Shown one piece after another: positions 5,372-5,584 of a DNA stretch of 5,584 nucleotides. Origin of the DNA: an uncultured Thermomonas sp. (lineage in GTDB: Bacteria > Pseudomonadota > Gammaproteobacteria > Xanthomonadales > Xanthomonadaceae); contig CAMLJA010000142.1 in assembly GCA_946480065.1 (NCBI GenBank), forward strand, positions 1 to 5,584, given 5' to 3'. Below the pieces are notes generated by a model. The model was not told where the DNA came from. It did no database searches and worked only from the letters and a program-made list of their open reading frames with translations. The position numbers were made by a program, and so were the translations under genes. The number at the start of each line of letters is the position of its first letter. The stretch's first letter is position 1.

Positions 5372-5584
5372 GCGAGACCGCCAAGCTGCGCAACATCGGC
5401 CCCAAGTCCGCCGCCTGGCTGCGCCAGGTGGGGCTGCGCTCGCGCGAGGACATCGCCGCGGTCGGGCCGGTGGAGGCCTTCATGAAGGTGCGGCGGGCCG
5501 GCTTCAAGCCCAGCCTCAACCTGCTGTACGCGCTGGAAGGCGCGCTGGCGGACTGCCACTGGCAGGAGGTGCCGGAGGCGCGCC
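5368..5584 (+). CDS. TfoX/Sxy C-terminal-domain protein, 3' partial
   Basis: A GTG start overlapping the msrC stop (GTGA) opens a frame that runs off the window after 72 codons. It begins MSETAKLRNIGPKSAAWLRQ and continues with VGLRSREDIAAVGPVEAFMKV, RRAGFKPSLNLLYALEGALA and DCHWQEVPEA. I recognise this as the TfoX C-terminal domain (PF04994), a helical domain with a helix-hairpin-helix-like LRNIGPKSAAWL segment; NLLYALEGAL followed by a conserved C-H-W is diagnostic. In E. coli Sxy and Haemophilus TfoX, which promote CRP-dependent competence gene expression, this domain follows a TfoX N-terminal domain of roughly 100 residues. Here the domain starts at residue 5 and nothing upstream codes for the N-domain, because that stretch is msrC. 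It is therefore a stand-alone C-domain protein, and a role in competence should not be assumed. The 3' end is not seen. Confidence 0.88.
   Translation, partial: MSETAKLRNIGPKSAAWLRQVGLRSREDIAAVGPVEAFMKVRRAGFKPSLNLLYALEGALADCHWQEVPEAR

Noticed and set aside
1..5584. CRISPR array, insertion sequence, attachment site, tRNA or rRNA.
   Set aside because: No spaced direct repeats, terminal inverted repeats, transposase sequence or RNA-gene cores were seen, and composition is even across the window, so there is no sign of recent transfer.

Overview
The window is very GC-rich DNA, with strong G/C preference at third codon positions, and is densely packed with ordinary chromosomal genes. The protein types, the GC-rich codon use and a leaderless-looking promoter with the sequence TGCTACACT suggest a gammaproteobacterium of the Xanthomonadaceae/Lysobacteraceae type (Xanthomonas, Stenotrophomonas, Lysobacter, Luteimonas and relatives). 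This placement is an inference from recognition, not from a search.

Layout. (1) Positions 3-779, plus strand: the 3' part of a periplasmic adaptor gene of a tripartite RND efflux pump. (2) Positions 838-4011, plus strand: the complete inner-membrane RND (HAE1-type) permease of the same pump. The two are separated by a 58-base, extremely C-rich linker that could form a G-quadruplex on the template strand. A strong intrinsic terminator follows at 4036-4066, with no outer-membrane factor gene, so the pump probably borrows a TolC-like channel encoded elsewhere. (3) Positions 4102-4818, minus strand: bioD, dethiobiotin synthetase, convergent with the efflux operon. (4) Positions 4883-5371, plus strand: msrC, free methionine-(R)-sulfoxide reductase, divergent from bioD across 64 bases. 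(5) Positions 5368 to the window end, plus strand: a stand-alone TfoX C-terminal-domain protein, overlapping the msrC stop codon by four bases (GTGA) and cut by the window edge.

How they work together. The adaptor and permease form one transport unit driven by proton motive force. bioD supplies the penultimate step of biotin synthesis and is independent of its neighbours. msrC and the TfoX-C gene look co-transcribed and translationally coupled. All five gene families are known. The points most worth a second look are the G4-capable linker, repeat-encoded glycine loops and an enlarged TM9-TM10 connection in the permease, the two competing hairpins between the convergent genes, and the leaderless msrC-tfoX-C pair. 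No clearly undescribed system is visible.
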